64,000 bases of DNA from Mycteria americana (Eukaryota > Chordata > Aves > Ciconiiformes > Ciconiidae), in NCBI RefSeq assembly GCF_035582795.1, contig NC_134367.1:58079562-58143561 (forward strand), written 5' to 3'. This document shows positions 11,425 to 25,100 of this stretch, in pieces. The position numbers and the translations under genes were made by a program. The first letter of the stretch is position 1, and each line of letters opens with the position of its first letter. The notes beneath the pieces were generated by a model. The model saw only the letters and a program-made list of their open reading frames with translations. It did not search any database and was not told the DNA's origin.

Positions 11425-14400
11425 ATAGGGAGCAAGTTGGAGGACTTGCGTGAAGCTTTCATCCTGCCATTTTTAACATCTGGACAGCACACTACACTGC
11501 AGAATTTAAGCCTCTAGTCTTTGGGATGTTTACTGAACTGTTTCCTTCAGAAACTTCAAAGCCAAACACTGGCACTGACCCATGATACCTAACAAGCATA
11601 CAAATGGGAGAAGGGTGAGCAGCAGGCTGGGTTCAGGAGAGGGAAGAGTGGGACACAAGGGATTTGATTTGTGACATAAGTCTAAATGCTTATACACTCA
11701 GGAGCACAAGCAGATTCAACACTGTAAAGTTATCTCAGCTCTCGTATTATGCAAGCCCGAAAGATTAATTTTATTTGTCTCTGAAATGAATGTTGATTTA
11801 GGCCAAGGATTCCTGTGGGCATGAGGAAGGTTAGATGACGTTAATCAGATACATTGCTCTCTTTCCCCTGGTCTCTGGAATCTCCTCCCCATGTCACCCA
11901 CTGAATAGATCTCGCATGGAGGCACCTGGTCTATTGTTTATTCCACACGTACGTTTTAGAAATCCAGATTTCAAAATCCGCAAGCAGGAGCATCAGAGTG
12001 CCCAAGGCCTCCTCAGGGAATTCAGCATTTCTTCTCTTAATTTCAAAGTGAGTCAGGAGAGGGATGAATCTGGGCAGTAACACAGAGGGTAGACCTGACT
12101 TGTACAACTAGAGAATGTCTAAGAAAGTGCTTAGGGTTGCTTTTGCAACTGTGCTTTAGAATTGAATTAGGTGGAGAGGGTACAACACAGGAGAGGCAAA
12201 GGCTATGGGGTAGATGCGCTAGTGGCTGACCACCAGCAGTACGAGCAGACAACAAAAAAACCACACAGTTGTGACACTTTAAATTCTAGTAACTGCAACC
12301 ATTTAGTGCATAATCTTTGTCCAGTGGATGAAATGAACTGAAGCTTGTCTGCAGACCTACAAATGAACCACACCTTCCCAGGGGAATGTCTGGAAGACAT
12401 TCACTGATTTTTGTAAGATTTCAGAAAACTAGCCTTCCCTATTCCAACCCATCCAAATCCCATCAGTTGTACATCTCATCTGCTTTCTCTGCAACGCTGG
12501 TTGCTTTTGGGAAATAGTCAAGCTGATTGATGTTCAAGGTCCAGAATCTTCTCTTTTCCTGGCTATTTATGTGTGTGTGAGCACACATAAAAAGGTAGGA
12601 AAGGTTGGAAAACCAAAACTTTGGCCTGTTTCCCAACTGCTTGAGCTACACAATCCCAATTTAGATCCCACTCTAACCCTTACTGCTCTTCAGACTTGGG
12701 CATGTTACCACAGCACTGAGTTTGCATTATTCTTCCTGGAAAATATGAACCAGATGATGTGATGAATGCCGTCCATAAAAAATAGTTCTAGAATTTCTTA
12801 ATTGTGACTTACAAATCAAATTTCTTATATATGTGGTCATCCAAAACCTATGCAGATGAATGCTGTCATATCTCCTGCTGCTCTATGGCTTTTTTTCCTC
12901 TTTACCCACACACAGTAGGACCTGGAAGAAATCCATCTTTTAAAGAGTTTACTAGGCTGGCATTAGTCTGTCTCAGAAAAAGGTTATAATCCTGTAAAGT
13001 AATAATCAGTAAGAACTCATGAAACGCACGTACTCATCATCAGCCATATCCTTAAATTTCTGAAGTACTGAAATTGTATCAATCGATCAGGTCAACCTGT
13101 GTCTTTCAGTGGACTCATTTAAGGTGTTTGGAATTGTTAAAAGAAGTTTAAGTCCAGAATGCTGAAGAACTATTTTTAAAGTTCTGCCATGCATTTCAAA
13201 CTATTTACAAAGCTAGAATACTTAAATAACTGTTCGATACAAAACCTCTTTTTATACCTAGTAAACAGATATTGTAATCAGTTAATAAAAATGGTCTTTC
13301 AATGCCCTGAAAGTAAACAAGTTAGATCCGTTGAATGAATTTTCTCTACAACGAAACAAAGTACTGTTTCATAAAGCAATAGAATCCACTTAAGCAAAGG
13401 AATAATATATTTGTGCCACCACAAGGTTATCTGATTACAGTACAATGTTTTAAATTGATGTGGGTTTTTTTATCACTGGCAAAGGCCAGCAAGTAACTGA
13501 TCTCTTTAAAAAAAAGTTGCTTTTCAAAACTATGTATGAGTAATTCAAGCATGGAATGTTTCCTCCTGGAGCTTATATTGCCAGAGGACATAAATGAAAC
13601 TTAGCAATTTTGCATGCTGAAGCAAATTAAAAAATAGGTAGTAAATTCTCAAAATATTGCAGGTGTGGGATTAAGTAGGTCAAAACTGAAGTAAATCACG
13701 TTGCATTAATGGACCAGAGTGGAGTGTAATTAAAAAACAAACAACACATAAGTGCCTAGAAATAACACGTCCTCTGTTTTCTTAATCAAACTTCCAATCT
13801 GAAATAACATTTAGACAGTAAAAAAATACATTGAGTCTGAGGAAAGTCTGTTAATGCAGTAGTTTCAAATCATCGGAGAGCTGACTAATTAAATCAAGAA
13901 GCTGTTACATGAAAAAGGCTCCTTCTGTCCACTTCTAGGACATGGAGCAAATAGCTCGCCTTTAAAACAAACTTCACGTGTTGTATAGTTACAGGCTGTT
14001 CTCTGTTTTAACAATCCCAGCCTGAGGAGGAACGTGGTCACATTTCATTCCAGCCTTTCCAGAGACCTCCGCGCTCGTGTGCCCGACTCCTTCTCTGCCG
14101 CCCCGAGCCCGTAAAGACAAACCAGCCTTTCCTGGGAAGGACTAAAGCTGGGGATGGCTGAAGGGATGTGTCAGAGACGGACACGCTGTGTAGTCCTCCC
14201 GGCCGAGGCTTCCAGGTTTAAAAGTCTGAAGCAGGCCTGATCCTTTGATGGGGCTTCATTCATGTGAAGAACTAAGGAGATGAGGAAGGGTCTGCGTGGC
14301 GCAGTAGGTGAACTTCAGAGCAAGCTGACGGAGGGGGCTGAGGAAACGGCCCTGGGATATTTTTCAGGGGTTCAAAGATAATTGGCGTCTCGGAGCTATC

Positions 14401-15528
14401 GGAGCGAGTACTTTAAACACTTGTCTCCCATTACTCTCTCAGACTCTTTCCGATGGCAGGAACAGTGTGTTTTTCTTTGGCATCTATTGTTATGTTTGCG
14501 TTTGCCAGACTTATAATCTTGTGTTTCCAGTGACTCACTGCTTCTTGAAAGAAAATCTCCTTGGTGCTAACATTTCCTATTTTATGAATTATCCAAAAAG
14601 GGCTTTTCCTATAAATGACCTTCGCGAGGGAATATATACATGATGCGATGGGGAGGAAATCACTTGAACATTATCAAAACTATTAATACCAGGAAGGGTT
14701 TACTCAGCATGCACGGAACAAATACCTATACCCAGCAGCATCCACTTTAAAAGGGAAACTTTGGGATTATTTTTCCTTTTAAGTGCCCGATTTCACATGC
14801 TGGTTCATGTGGGGCAAGTTAAAGTGTAAGTTTTTATGCAGAGACGATTATCATTCTCCAGTTGATAAAAATCCTATCGTGAACTTTGTTTTTACTAGGA
14901 ATCTAGAACATCAAGTAAACCATTTCATTTCTTTTATGTCATCCTGTGTATTTCCCCGAGAAGCTGCCTGTGTCCCAGAAATGCGCACTTTAAAACTCAA
15001 GGCGAGAGAGACAATTTAAACTTGCAGTGTTCAACACTTGGAATGCAAACTGCACGCCAGGAGTTGCCTTAAAAACAGAGAGAGCTCATTTACCTTTTTT
15101 TCTTGCTAAATCTTTTTTCCTTTCAAAACAAAGTGAAGGAATTTAAATACAAAAAGATGCAAATACAAACCTGAAACTACAACAAATTAAGCAATCCACA
15201 GATAAACAGGAAACCAGGTCCTCCAATATGGTAACGTGAGCTTAGGTGTACTTCATGTATTTACTATTTTTGGTTCCTTCATAAAAGTATAGGTAACGAA
15301 TACTAACTTTGATCTTTGTGCTGCAAATACTAGTGTATAAACTTTATTTAGATAGCAAGTTTTTTCTGAAGTTGAGTATTGTGTAACTTGGCATCATTAG
15401 GAACTATACTCTTAAATGTATCACACACAGTGTAGTGATATGCAAGAGCTCAGTTTAATGTTGCTGTAGGAAAAACAGCACACATTTTTCAGTGATAAAA
15501 TTTTAGGTATCCGACCCTAACATTAGCT

Positions 15529-15559
15529 TAGTATAACCTGTTGTATTTAGGTTATACTA
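15529..15559. repeat. inverted repeat, 11-base arms
   Basis: TAGTATAACCT (15529-15539) pairs perfectly with AGGTTATACTA (15549-15559) across a 9-base loop. It is in GJA1 intron 1, about 0.5 kb before exon 2. It could form a hairpin in RNA or DNA. No function is known. Confidence 0.7.
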
Positions 15560-15994
15560 CGGTTTGCTTGCTTATTCTCTTAACGAGTGAACATAAAAAG
15601 TACCGTGAATGATCCACACTGAAAGAGATAAATCTTTCATTTATTCCTAGCATATTCGGGCAGTGCCACTACGGACTTCCACACCCTGCTTCAGCGGTGT
15701 GTCACAGCCCTTTTCTGCAGGTGTAGATCCTTGAACTGAGGCTGCCACCAAGGAAGCTGAGCCAACCACAGTGGCTACTGAGGGTAGTCACGGACTTCTT
15801 GAAAACTGGAGTGAAATTAGAAACCTCTTTTTTCATTGTGCTCTGAGACATTATATGTTACTTTCTCTTTTCAGTTTCCCTGACTTCTCACTCCACCTGT
15901 AGACTAACTAAAACTCTGGTTTCTCTTCAGATCGTGTAAAACACATGAATTAAAACAAAGCTGACATCACTGCTCTATTAGCATTGATCTGTGA

Positions 15995-17227
<1,233 letters not shown>

Positions 17228-17548
17228 GCTTCTAGCTGCAGTACTTGCTCAACTATGAAACGACATGCATTGGAAGATGCAGTCAGTGCTGATCTTGTTC
17301 CAGCGGAGGTGGTACTTAACAGTCTCAAGCAGGAGATTTTAACAATCATAAAAACAAACATACAAGCGAACAAACTTTTAAAATACTTGCTGTTTTTTGG
17401 GGGGATGTGGGGTTGGTGTGGGGTGGTACAGTACACATTGGTATTTAATGTAGCTGGTTTAAAGAATTTAAATACTAAAAAAAAAGAAAAAAAAAGGAAA
17501 AAGATAGGTAGTCAGTACTAAGGTAGGGGGTTGTTTTTCTAGAAAGGC

Positions 17549-17556
17549 TGTAAATA
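17549..17556 (+). promoter_or_regulatory. Pumilio response element in 3' UTR
   Basis: TGTAAATA is an exact match to the UGUANAUA motif bound by PUM1/PUM2, lying about 320 bases after the stop codon. Binding is not shown. By chance an 8-base degenerate motif of this kind is not rare in AT-rich sequence. Confidence 0.4.
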
Positions 17557-17739
17557 TCTGAGTGTATGTGTATGTGTGTACTATCGTGTTTGTTTCTAAA
17601 GAATCTTCTGTAATACTAAAACCCAATAATAACTGAACTCACATTTGTCAGGGTGAAGTGCTGCCTGAAGATGAAAACATTTTTCCTATTCAACAAGCAA
17701 AAAAGTCCAGGAGTGCCTCTGATCATTTCCCTGTCAAGA

Positions 17740-17747
17740 ACATTCCA
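17740..17747 (+). promoter_or_regulatory. GJA1: miR-1/miR-206 target site 1
   Basis: ACATTCCA is a full 8-mer seed match for the miR-1/miR-206 family. Connexin 43 is a well-established target of these muscle microRNAs through its 3' UTR, which lowers it during muscle differentiation. A GCACTTT at 17760-17766, a 7-mer match for the miR-17 family, lies close by. Confidence 0.8.
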
Positions 17748-18377
17748 TTCTTAGAAAGTGCACTTTGAAGGTAAACTTTCCTATGTGGTCCTCCAGGTTG
17801 TCAAAAGGCTCCTGGGAGGACAATCTACAGCGTTTGAATCATTCAACTCAAATTTCAGACGTGGCCCACCAAGAAATACTTTGGTCACCTGTCAGCCCTT
17901 CACGCAGGCAGATTTTGTGATGTGCATAAGTGGGATGGCTCCACACTTGTAGAACCGGCAACCACACTGTCTTGCCCACAGTGATATCTGTGTCCTGCTG
18001 CTCACGTACAGTCTAGTTAGCATAATATAAAACCCAGTTTGCTGCCACTAGCAGATTTAAGCATTAAGACAGGCAAGCAACTGCCTTTAGTGAATTTATC
18101 ACACCTTTATGTATATTAAGGGTGTATATATGTGTGTGGATGTGGAGGTAAAGGTATACACAAAACATCCTCAGAAGCATACGTTGAGAAATAAACGCAC
18201 ACAGGTTACTTGCAGTTGACACTTTCTCATGGATATTGTGAAGATGTGGGCCACTATGGTGTTTACATTCTCTGATTCCTTCAATGCAAGTGAAGCACAT
18301 GTCATATTTTTTTTAATTCTATAGAATATTTTCCATGTATCCTAAATGGATGCTTTTTTAAAAATAAAAAATAAAAC

Positions 18378-18465
18378 GGGCCTGATCCTGGATGTCTTGC
18401 TCTGGAAAACCTCTCTTTTAAGTCAGTGGGAGTTTTGCCTGAAAAAAGGCTACAGGATCAAGCCC
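18378..18465 (+). repeat. ancient palindromic interspersed repeat in 3' UTR
   Basis: The ends GGGCCTGATCCTG (18378-18390) and CAGGATCAAGCCC (18453-18465) are inverted copies matching at 12 of 13 positions. Between them lies AGTGGGAGTTTTGCC (18425-18439), which occurs again exactly at 42961-42975. I recognise this as a dispersed old repeat of reptile and bird genomes whose copies have GGATCAGGCC-type ends. I cannot name its class with certainty; it is MITE-like in form. It sits directly after two AATAAA signals. Confidence 0.6.
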
Positions 18466-18493
18466 AAGATGTAGCGAACCGTGTTCTTGCTGG

Positions 18494-18590
18494 CATGAAT
18501 GATTTTCTTTTGTAGAAGTTAGGGGTGGAAAAGACCCATTAGGTCATCTAGTCAATCTCCCTGATAGGTAATAATGATGCTTGAATGATA
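18494..18590 (-). mobile_element. old CR1-like 3' tail in GJA1 3' UTR
   Basis: The stretch around 18515-18560 (GGGGTGGAAAAGACC then AGGTCATCTAGTCAATCTCC) resembles the reverse complement of CR1 3' tails, which read as 'ggttggaagggacc ... aggtcatctagtccaacc' on the opposite strand. It is short and diverged. If correct, it is an old retroposon remnant lying inside the GJA1 3' UTR, antisense to the gene. Confidence 0.5.
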
Positions 18591-19023
18591 GAAGATGTAG
18601 TACTGTAAGCAAGCTTTAGTCTTTTATGTGAGAAACTTAGAAGAAATGCTTTGTGCTGGATTAATAATAAGATATGCCTACATGACTTTTGCAGTAACTG
18701 GTATTTTTCTTGTTCTAAATATTCACATTTACTGAACTGTAATGTCCACTCCGAGTTTGGCAGTTAGGTCTTTCTAGATGGCTCTAGCAACTTTAGTGTT
18801 TACACTTAGATTTTGTTTGAAATGCAAGTGAAGTTGAAAGGATTTTTAAAGAGTACAATTCTAGCTAATTTATTTGAAATATATGCTAAAGAAATCTACC
18901 AGTTTCTTCAAATGCATAGCCTCTTAGCTGAACACAGAATGACCAAGGAAATACATAGCTTCGTTTCATTTTGCAGCAACACAGATAAATTGTTTCATTT
19001 AATACATTATATTAATTTGTTTG

Positions 19024-19031
19024 ACATTCCA
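19024..19031 (+). promoter_or_regulatory. GJA1: miR-1/miR-206 target site 2
   Basis: This is a second ACATTCCA 8-mer, in the conserved terminal part of the 3' UTR about 80 bases before the polyadenylation signal. The mammalian connexin 43 3' UTR also has two miR-1/206 sites, so the arrangement appears preserved. The intermediate AATAAA signals at 18363-18375, if used, would remove this site but keep site 1. Confidence 0.8.
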
Positions 19032-19113
19032 TGTTAAACTACTGTTGTGTTCAACTTCATTGCATGTATGCAACCATAGTCCGTTGGATCATGTTGTCTG
19101 GAGAACATTAGTC

Positions 19114-19119
19114 AATAAA
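19114..19119 (+). terminator. GJA1: GJA1 polyadenylation signal
   Basis: AATAAA is followed by TTTTAATTTAGTATAAATAT, as I recall it at the end of mammalian connexin 43 mRNA. Cleavage is expected about 15-25 bases downstream (about 19135-19145). Confidence 0.8.
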
Positions 19120-19594
19120 GTTTTAATTTAGTATAAATATATTTTCTAATTGTCTTTTACTGTCTTATATGTCCATATATCTTTTGTTTCAGTCTTATAA
19201 TCCAAACTCCTTCCTTCTCTCTTCATTTTTCCCCAGTCACTCTGCAGTTCAGCAGTATTCTTGATTTAATCCATCTGGATTTACTTTGAACTGAAATTTC
19301 ACAGGACCAGATTCAGATACCCTCACAACACTGGAAAAACAAGCATTGTTTGTGCCACTCCTGGAACAAAGTCACACTCAGCATGAACTACTGTAATTCA
19401 AATCTTGCCATGAGCCTCAGAAAATACATATTTATTTGCAAAATATTATTAAAAAGATAGTAGTAAGATACTATCACTTAATTTTTCAAGCAATTTTTGT
19501 ATATGGCCTAGATTCAACATTATGAAATCATTGCCTCTAGTTTACATTTCCCCATATAATCAGATTGTTTGACTGACAGTTTCAATTTCTGGAA

Positions 19595-19659
19595 TGAAAT
19601 CCTCATTCTTTCAGAGTCAATGGGAGAAAGGTACTGATTTTGATAAGGCTGGGATTTCA
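19595..19659. repeat. ancient palindromic repeat (TGAAATCC ends)
   Basis: The ends TGAAATCC (19595-19602) and GGATTTCA (19652-19659) are perfect inverted copies around a core containing GAGTCAATGGGAG. This form matches a dispersed repeat seen in reptile and bird DNA with TGAAATCCTGGCCC-type ends and GTCAATGGGAG inside. It is diverged and non-coding, and starts about 450 bases past the end of GJA1. Confidence 0.5.
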
Positions 19660-22600
19660 CATACTGTCTACTGCTTGACCATTTAGGTCCCTATCACTAA
19701 TGAAGACATACAGTGCGCGGCTTTCCAGCATTGGACTCTAAAGGAAAGATGGTCCAACTCCCTTTTTATTTGAAAAATCAAAATATAATGGTCATGCAGT
19801 TATCATACAGCTTTCTACTTTCAAATTTGCTTGTCATTTAAAGTCCGAATTCTTCCCCCTCCTATTAGTAAAGAAGGGGAAAAAAAATCAGTGGTAGTGG
19901 ATGTACAGCTCTGAGAGATACTACACAAGCGCTATCACAAGGAATGACTCCTTGAAGTATTCCTTAAATAACAACAACGAGTCATATTTAAGCTGGCTTG
20001 TCCTAGTTCGTCTGCACAAAGGGAAGGGAATTCCAAGCATTTTGTGAGGATCATGCCCTTGGAAAGGTGGATACAGAAACATCCAGAGAAGGGCTCACCT
20101 GAGACAAAATCTCAGCTGTCTCCTAGACGGGCTGATTGTCAGGTACGTCCCAAGTTAAGGACTCAGTTCCTTGGGGCATCTTGGACAACTGATAGAAATT
20201 AGTGCTTCAGTGCCAATTCTCTCTGAGTGATTTTTTGGTGGTAATGCATGTGTGGGTGCGTGTAGGATAAAGACATGCCATGGGCCATTTCTCCCACCTA
20301 GATTTATTTCTGTGGAGTGTATTTATTACACACTTCAAAGTCATTGCAGTGACATAATTTTGTGTGCCATTCATCCAATTCGTTATGCACTTTCTCCCAG
20401 TGCATCTCTGCAGCAGCAATTGCATTGTCTGCAGCTGACAAAAACCGGCATGCGATACAATGCTAGTGCATACTTCTCAACCTCTCTATATTATATATTG
20501 AATTCAAACTGGAAAAGATGTAAAAATACACATCTCTGAAGGTAATTAAAACAAAAGCAGCGTTACATACAAAACAGCAAGAAAACGCAAATTCAAAATC
20601 TGTTATGTGTTTAAAAGTTGTGTTGATGTTTTGTGTAGAAGTATTTTGAAAAAAGGCAAATTCATCCTAAGGTCCCCACCCTGCCCCAGTAATTTGAAAT
20701 GTTTGTAAAGAGTAAAATTAGAAGGACAAGTTACAGACAGCCTAAAATCTATATGCAGATCATGTAATTTCAAGATGTTTTAAATACAGTGAGCACACAC
20801 TGAAGGTTATTTCCTAATTTAGAAATGAAATTTCCATATTTAAAGTGGAAACTACAGTAAGTTTGAGAACTGGAACAAACTTTGTGAGTGTACCTGTCAC
20901 ACCCCCTGAAATCGGTCATTTTTAAATGATGTACTCGTCTCACCGTTCCAGAACCACGGCTGCCTGCAGTGCTGCTGCGCTACATAGCATCACCAGCTGG
21001 ACTGCGCATTACCACCATGCTGGCATTTCCCTCGGAATTTCTCTGCAGCTTGGTATCAATTCAAGAAAAAAAAAAAAGTAGTGATGTAAGGGGTAGAGTT
21101 CAGATCTGGGAGTCGATCCAGATTTGAAGTGACCTTGATTGGTTAATGTGGAGTTCTGGGTATGTCAGATCAAAACCTTCTCCAGTTTTGGTGGCGGCTG
21201 TTTCTACCCCACTAGGTCAGGACTACTTTTAATTCTTCTTGTAATGCCTCCATGATTACCACTGCTCCCTTTACCAGACTTTAAACAGAATAGGGCAGAA
21301 AATAGGATTTGCCTTCCTCTTGTAGAACTTTTTCTCTCTATTTACTGCTAATCCAAACCTGGCAGGACTGAGGCTTCTACTGTGCTCGTGAACTACCCCG
21401 ATATACAATATTTTTTTTAATGCAGTGTATTATACAAATGGTCAGAATGACTATAATCTCCTTAAAGATGTCTTCATTGCCTTCTCATGCTATTCAATCC
21501 AGTCATTTGCAGTTAGATCTGCCAGAGGACTCTGACGACTGAGGTAGGGCGCATGGCCCTTGAGGATTTCGCTGGCAAAAAAAGCAATCCTCTGATGGTA
21601 CAGAGCTGTTGAAGCTACTCCTACATTACTTTCATTGTACTGCCAACATAGACAATAAGGTCAGAAGCGTAAGTCATGTCTGAGAAATCACTACCTAGAC
21701 GTACTGTCTGGCTCAGTCCCTTGAAACTGTTTGAGGGTCCTCCATTTTATTCTAATCTAACATAATGGCTCCAGAAACATGGGGCTATAAGATCAGCTCT
21801 GCAAAGAAATGACTGCCTTTCCCTGACTTTAACCATGTGTTTGTGACTGTGCCCAAGGACGTATTCACACCCAGACTCTGTCAGTCCTGGAAAGTGTGTC
21901 AGATGTAAATTACCTGATGCTAGCCCATCACTAGATTGAAACAGGAAGAGCTTATTGGTTCCTGTACTTATTTAAAAGGTATTTTGGTAGACACAAGAAA
22001 GAATGCTTGTCTTAAACTTGTCTTAAATACTTCCTAACATGCGGCACTACCAGGAGACCCTATGAAGCAATACAGACACTGTGCATGTATACATGGTAAG
22101 CATTATCTATGGGTACTATGTCTAGAAACTGTTTAAATAGATACAGCTGCTCAGTAATCTGGTAAGACCAACTGCCTCCAAAATGGCTGCCCTCACTCTT
22201 TTCTCATGGTAGCCTAAATGCTGCATCCGGCTTACTGGCTTGCTGGAATTTGCAATGCAAAGGCACCTTGGGCAAAGACGGACTTGTTTTTACAGTGATC
22301 GTTTTGCATTAACTCCTTTTAAGTGCTGAAGAAGCATAGTGCTGGAAGCTAGAGGCAGAGAGTCTGGGACAGGCGGTGCTGGGCTAGTAATACACAGTCA
22401 AGGGAGTCAACCGGTCAAAAGTAATGGCTTTCTGGTGACTGCAGACTCTCCCGTCACTTAAAAAGACCAGGTCTCTGCTACTATGTTGAGGAAATGTGCA
22501 TAACAAAATGAGACGTGAGCTTAGACCAGTATAAAAGGGAAAATGTTCAGACATTTAAATTGCTCCTTGAAACAAGCCTAGACTGCAGTTGCATACTTCC

Positions 22601-24879
22601 CATTAGAACTGACAGAAAATGCTCACATGAGTTCCAGGGTTTCAGTCATTTAAATCAATGTAAAAGTTCCTCTCAATTTCAGACATAAACAGATTGGATC
22701 CAGAAAGATATATTATGACATCTAATTTTCACTGATACAAATGCAAAGGGAAACCTTATGGGTGTAAGCTACTAAGTCTTGAATGGTGACCACCTGAATA
22801 TGTGTAATCATACTATTTCCTCACAACTTTCTTTTTACTGTAACTCAGTGCAGAGGCAAGTTATGGCAAGGTCTGCTTTTTTTACAAACAGACATGAACT
22901 CTGTAAAATGTAATGAAATACATTTATGTGATGTCCATGTCGAATTTACACAGGACTACAGAAGGGAGTGTAGGGTACTCTGTAACATGCATCTAACTCT
23001 GCTGGGTTGGGCAGCTGAGGAGTGAAATCTTCACTTTGCCTTTCCTCATCCTTATTAGAAAGTTTTTCATATCCCAAACACCTGAGCAGTTTTTCCATGC
23101 TGTTGAATGCACCTCTGTTCTCAGTATCTCTTCTGTGGGCTTTGCTTGGGTGGGAGTCTTTGCATCCTCCCCTTCCTCCTTCTCTTGCCATCTGTAATAT
23201 AAGGTCTGTAGAGGAAACCATAGCAGCCCCAAATATGTAAGGAAATACAATGACAATTGATAGCAAAACAGTGCGATCATGGAATATACAGTAGTTCTCT
23301 TTTACACGTCTGCAACTAACTGAATAGGAAAACGGCATGGAAAATAGCTTAAGGGATTAGAAAAGCCTCTGGATACTTTAGCATCTTAAAACCACCGGTC
23401 CTTGCTGAAACAGGCTTTTTCAGTCTCAGCTTCTGCTGAGTCATAGAGTTTGCTGCCTTTGAAGGTTGAAGTAGCTTGGCTCAAAACTGCAGTTGTTCTG
23501 GAAAAGTTCAGACCTTCACTAATGACCATATTTGCATGCTATTCTCAGTGGTATTTACATATAATAGGACACCCTCCACAGGGAGGCCTCTTCAAAACAC
23601 AGGCTCTGCTTACACTTTGAATTTCCCTATTCAAAGGGGAATATTCAAAATTATCTATGCATCATTACTTCAAAGTGTTTCGCTGGGAGTACTCTGCCAT
23701 ATATTTGGGAGACTCATCATAGTTGTTTGAAAGCTGAATATATAGCCAACTGTAAGATTGTCACCTGGGTTTTGTGTGTGGAGGCGAAGAAGTATTACTC
23801 AGGCAAGAATCCTACCTGGTCTGACCTGGCGTACTTCTGTTGAGGACAAGGAGTTTCTGTTGAGTGACATGAGATGAAAACCCTGCTCTGAGCTTTACTT
23901 AGTACCTTCTTTTATTCAAGTCCCTGTAGTTTTATTTCAGGAGCACAAAGAGGATCCAACCGTGAATCCGTGGGCCTTGTATAACTTGCTGAGGTCTAGG
24001 ACAATCTCTGAGGAACTTCTTCTGCCTCCATTTTCATTGTTGGTACCTCCCAGCTCTGTGGACTTTGGACTGACTATAGCACTCAATCCTTCAGTGGTAG
24101 GGTGGATGTTCAGTTAGTGCTGTCAAAGGGTGTGCAAGTAGAGAAAGTGGGTCTGGATTGTTTTCCGTGGGATTTCCTGTAGGATCGAGGCAAACTAGTC
24201 AATCACCATTCCTTGTCCTGAAAAGTCCACCTGTAAAGGTGTGAAGGGATTTCTGCATGGATGATAGTGAAAACTTTAGAAATTCATCCCTCTTCCATTC
24301 TGCCTGGGGCTTCAGCTGGGAGCTTGTGATATCCTGTTAATCTTCGTCTTCTTCTCCACTCCTCCCATGCAGACATCTCCCACCACCCACTTCTTTTCTG
24401 CATATCACTTCTGCAATATGTATTTAATGTTTGGTACTGAAAAAGCTTTCTGTAGTGATTATTTTTTCCCTGCATGATGTGGTAAGGAGCACTCAAATAT
24501 CTTAGAATATCCTGCTCCATTAAATATCTATTAATTAACAAGCTGGTGTTTCTCCTATTTCATTCATTCAGAATGAGTGAATTAATTCTATTAATTTCAT
24601 TCAGAATGACTCTCACAGGTGTTAACTACTATAAGTTTTGGCTGACTGATTAGAAAGTAATTTTGTATCTCACCTTATAGGAGCCCACATTTGCTTCAAT
24701 CACTTTCTTTTACATAGTATTTTATAATTAAGGAAGGCAGCAGAGGAATTCAGAATGCTAGTTATCTACCTTAACCAGATGCAGTGAAAGTGCAAGGACA
24801 TGGAGTTTGTCCAAATCTTCCTCCCACCTTAGTCCCAAAGGGACTTAAAGCTAGGCTTCCACTAATGTTTATGTATGCT

Positions 24880-25100
24880 ATATAAATAATAATAATACCT
24901 GGAGTTGCACTGATACAGCACTTTTCATCTTCAAAGTAATTTGAAAACCCTATGTAATTAGTGTGCTATGGAGTCACCTCTTATGATACTGCATGAACTC
25001 CAGTACTACCCACTGTGGGAGCCAAAAAGGGAATCTGAACAGCCACAGAGATTATACATAACCTCCATTATCCCTACAAGATGAAATCGAAAATGCTGAA
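24880..25100 (+). repeat. possible ancient SINE/LINE-tail remnant
   Basis: AATAATAATACCTGGAGTTG, then CAGCACTTTTCATCTTCAAAG, then TAACCTCCATTATCCCTACA follow the order of an old widespread repeat whose consensus reads 'aataatacc ... gcgcttttcatc ... tctcaaagcgctttacaaa ... attatccccattttacagat'. Divergence is high, the assignment was by eye, and I cannot give a family name. Confidence 0.4.

Larger units (their letters stand above)
17228..19140 (+). other. GJA1: GJA1 3' UTR
   Basis: About 1.9 kb of untranslated sequence follows TAA at 17225-17227. It has a G-rich block near 17398-17425 (GGGGGG, GGGG, GGGG with short spacers), an A-rich stretch at about 17478-17505, a Pumilio element, two miR-1/206 sites and a block that looks transposon-derived at 18378-18590. 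Its last 120 bases resemble the end of the mammalian connexin 43 mRNA as I recall it (TTGCATGTATGCA..., AATAAAGTTTTAATTTAGTA), which places the 3' end about 20 bases past the AATAAA at 19114. AATAAA copies at 18363 and 18370 could give a shorter mRNA. Confidence 0.8.
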
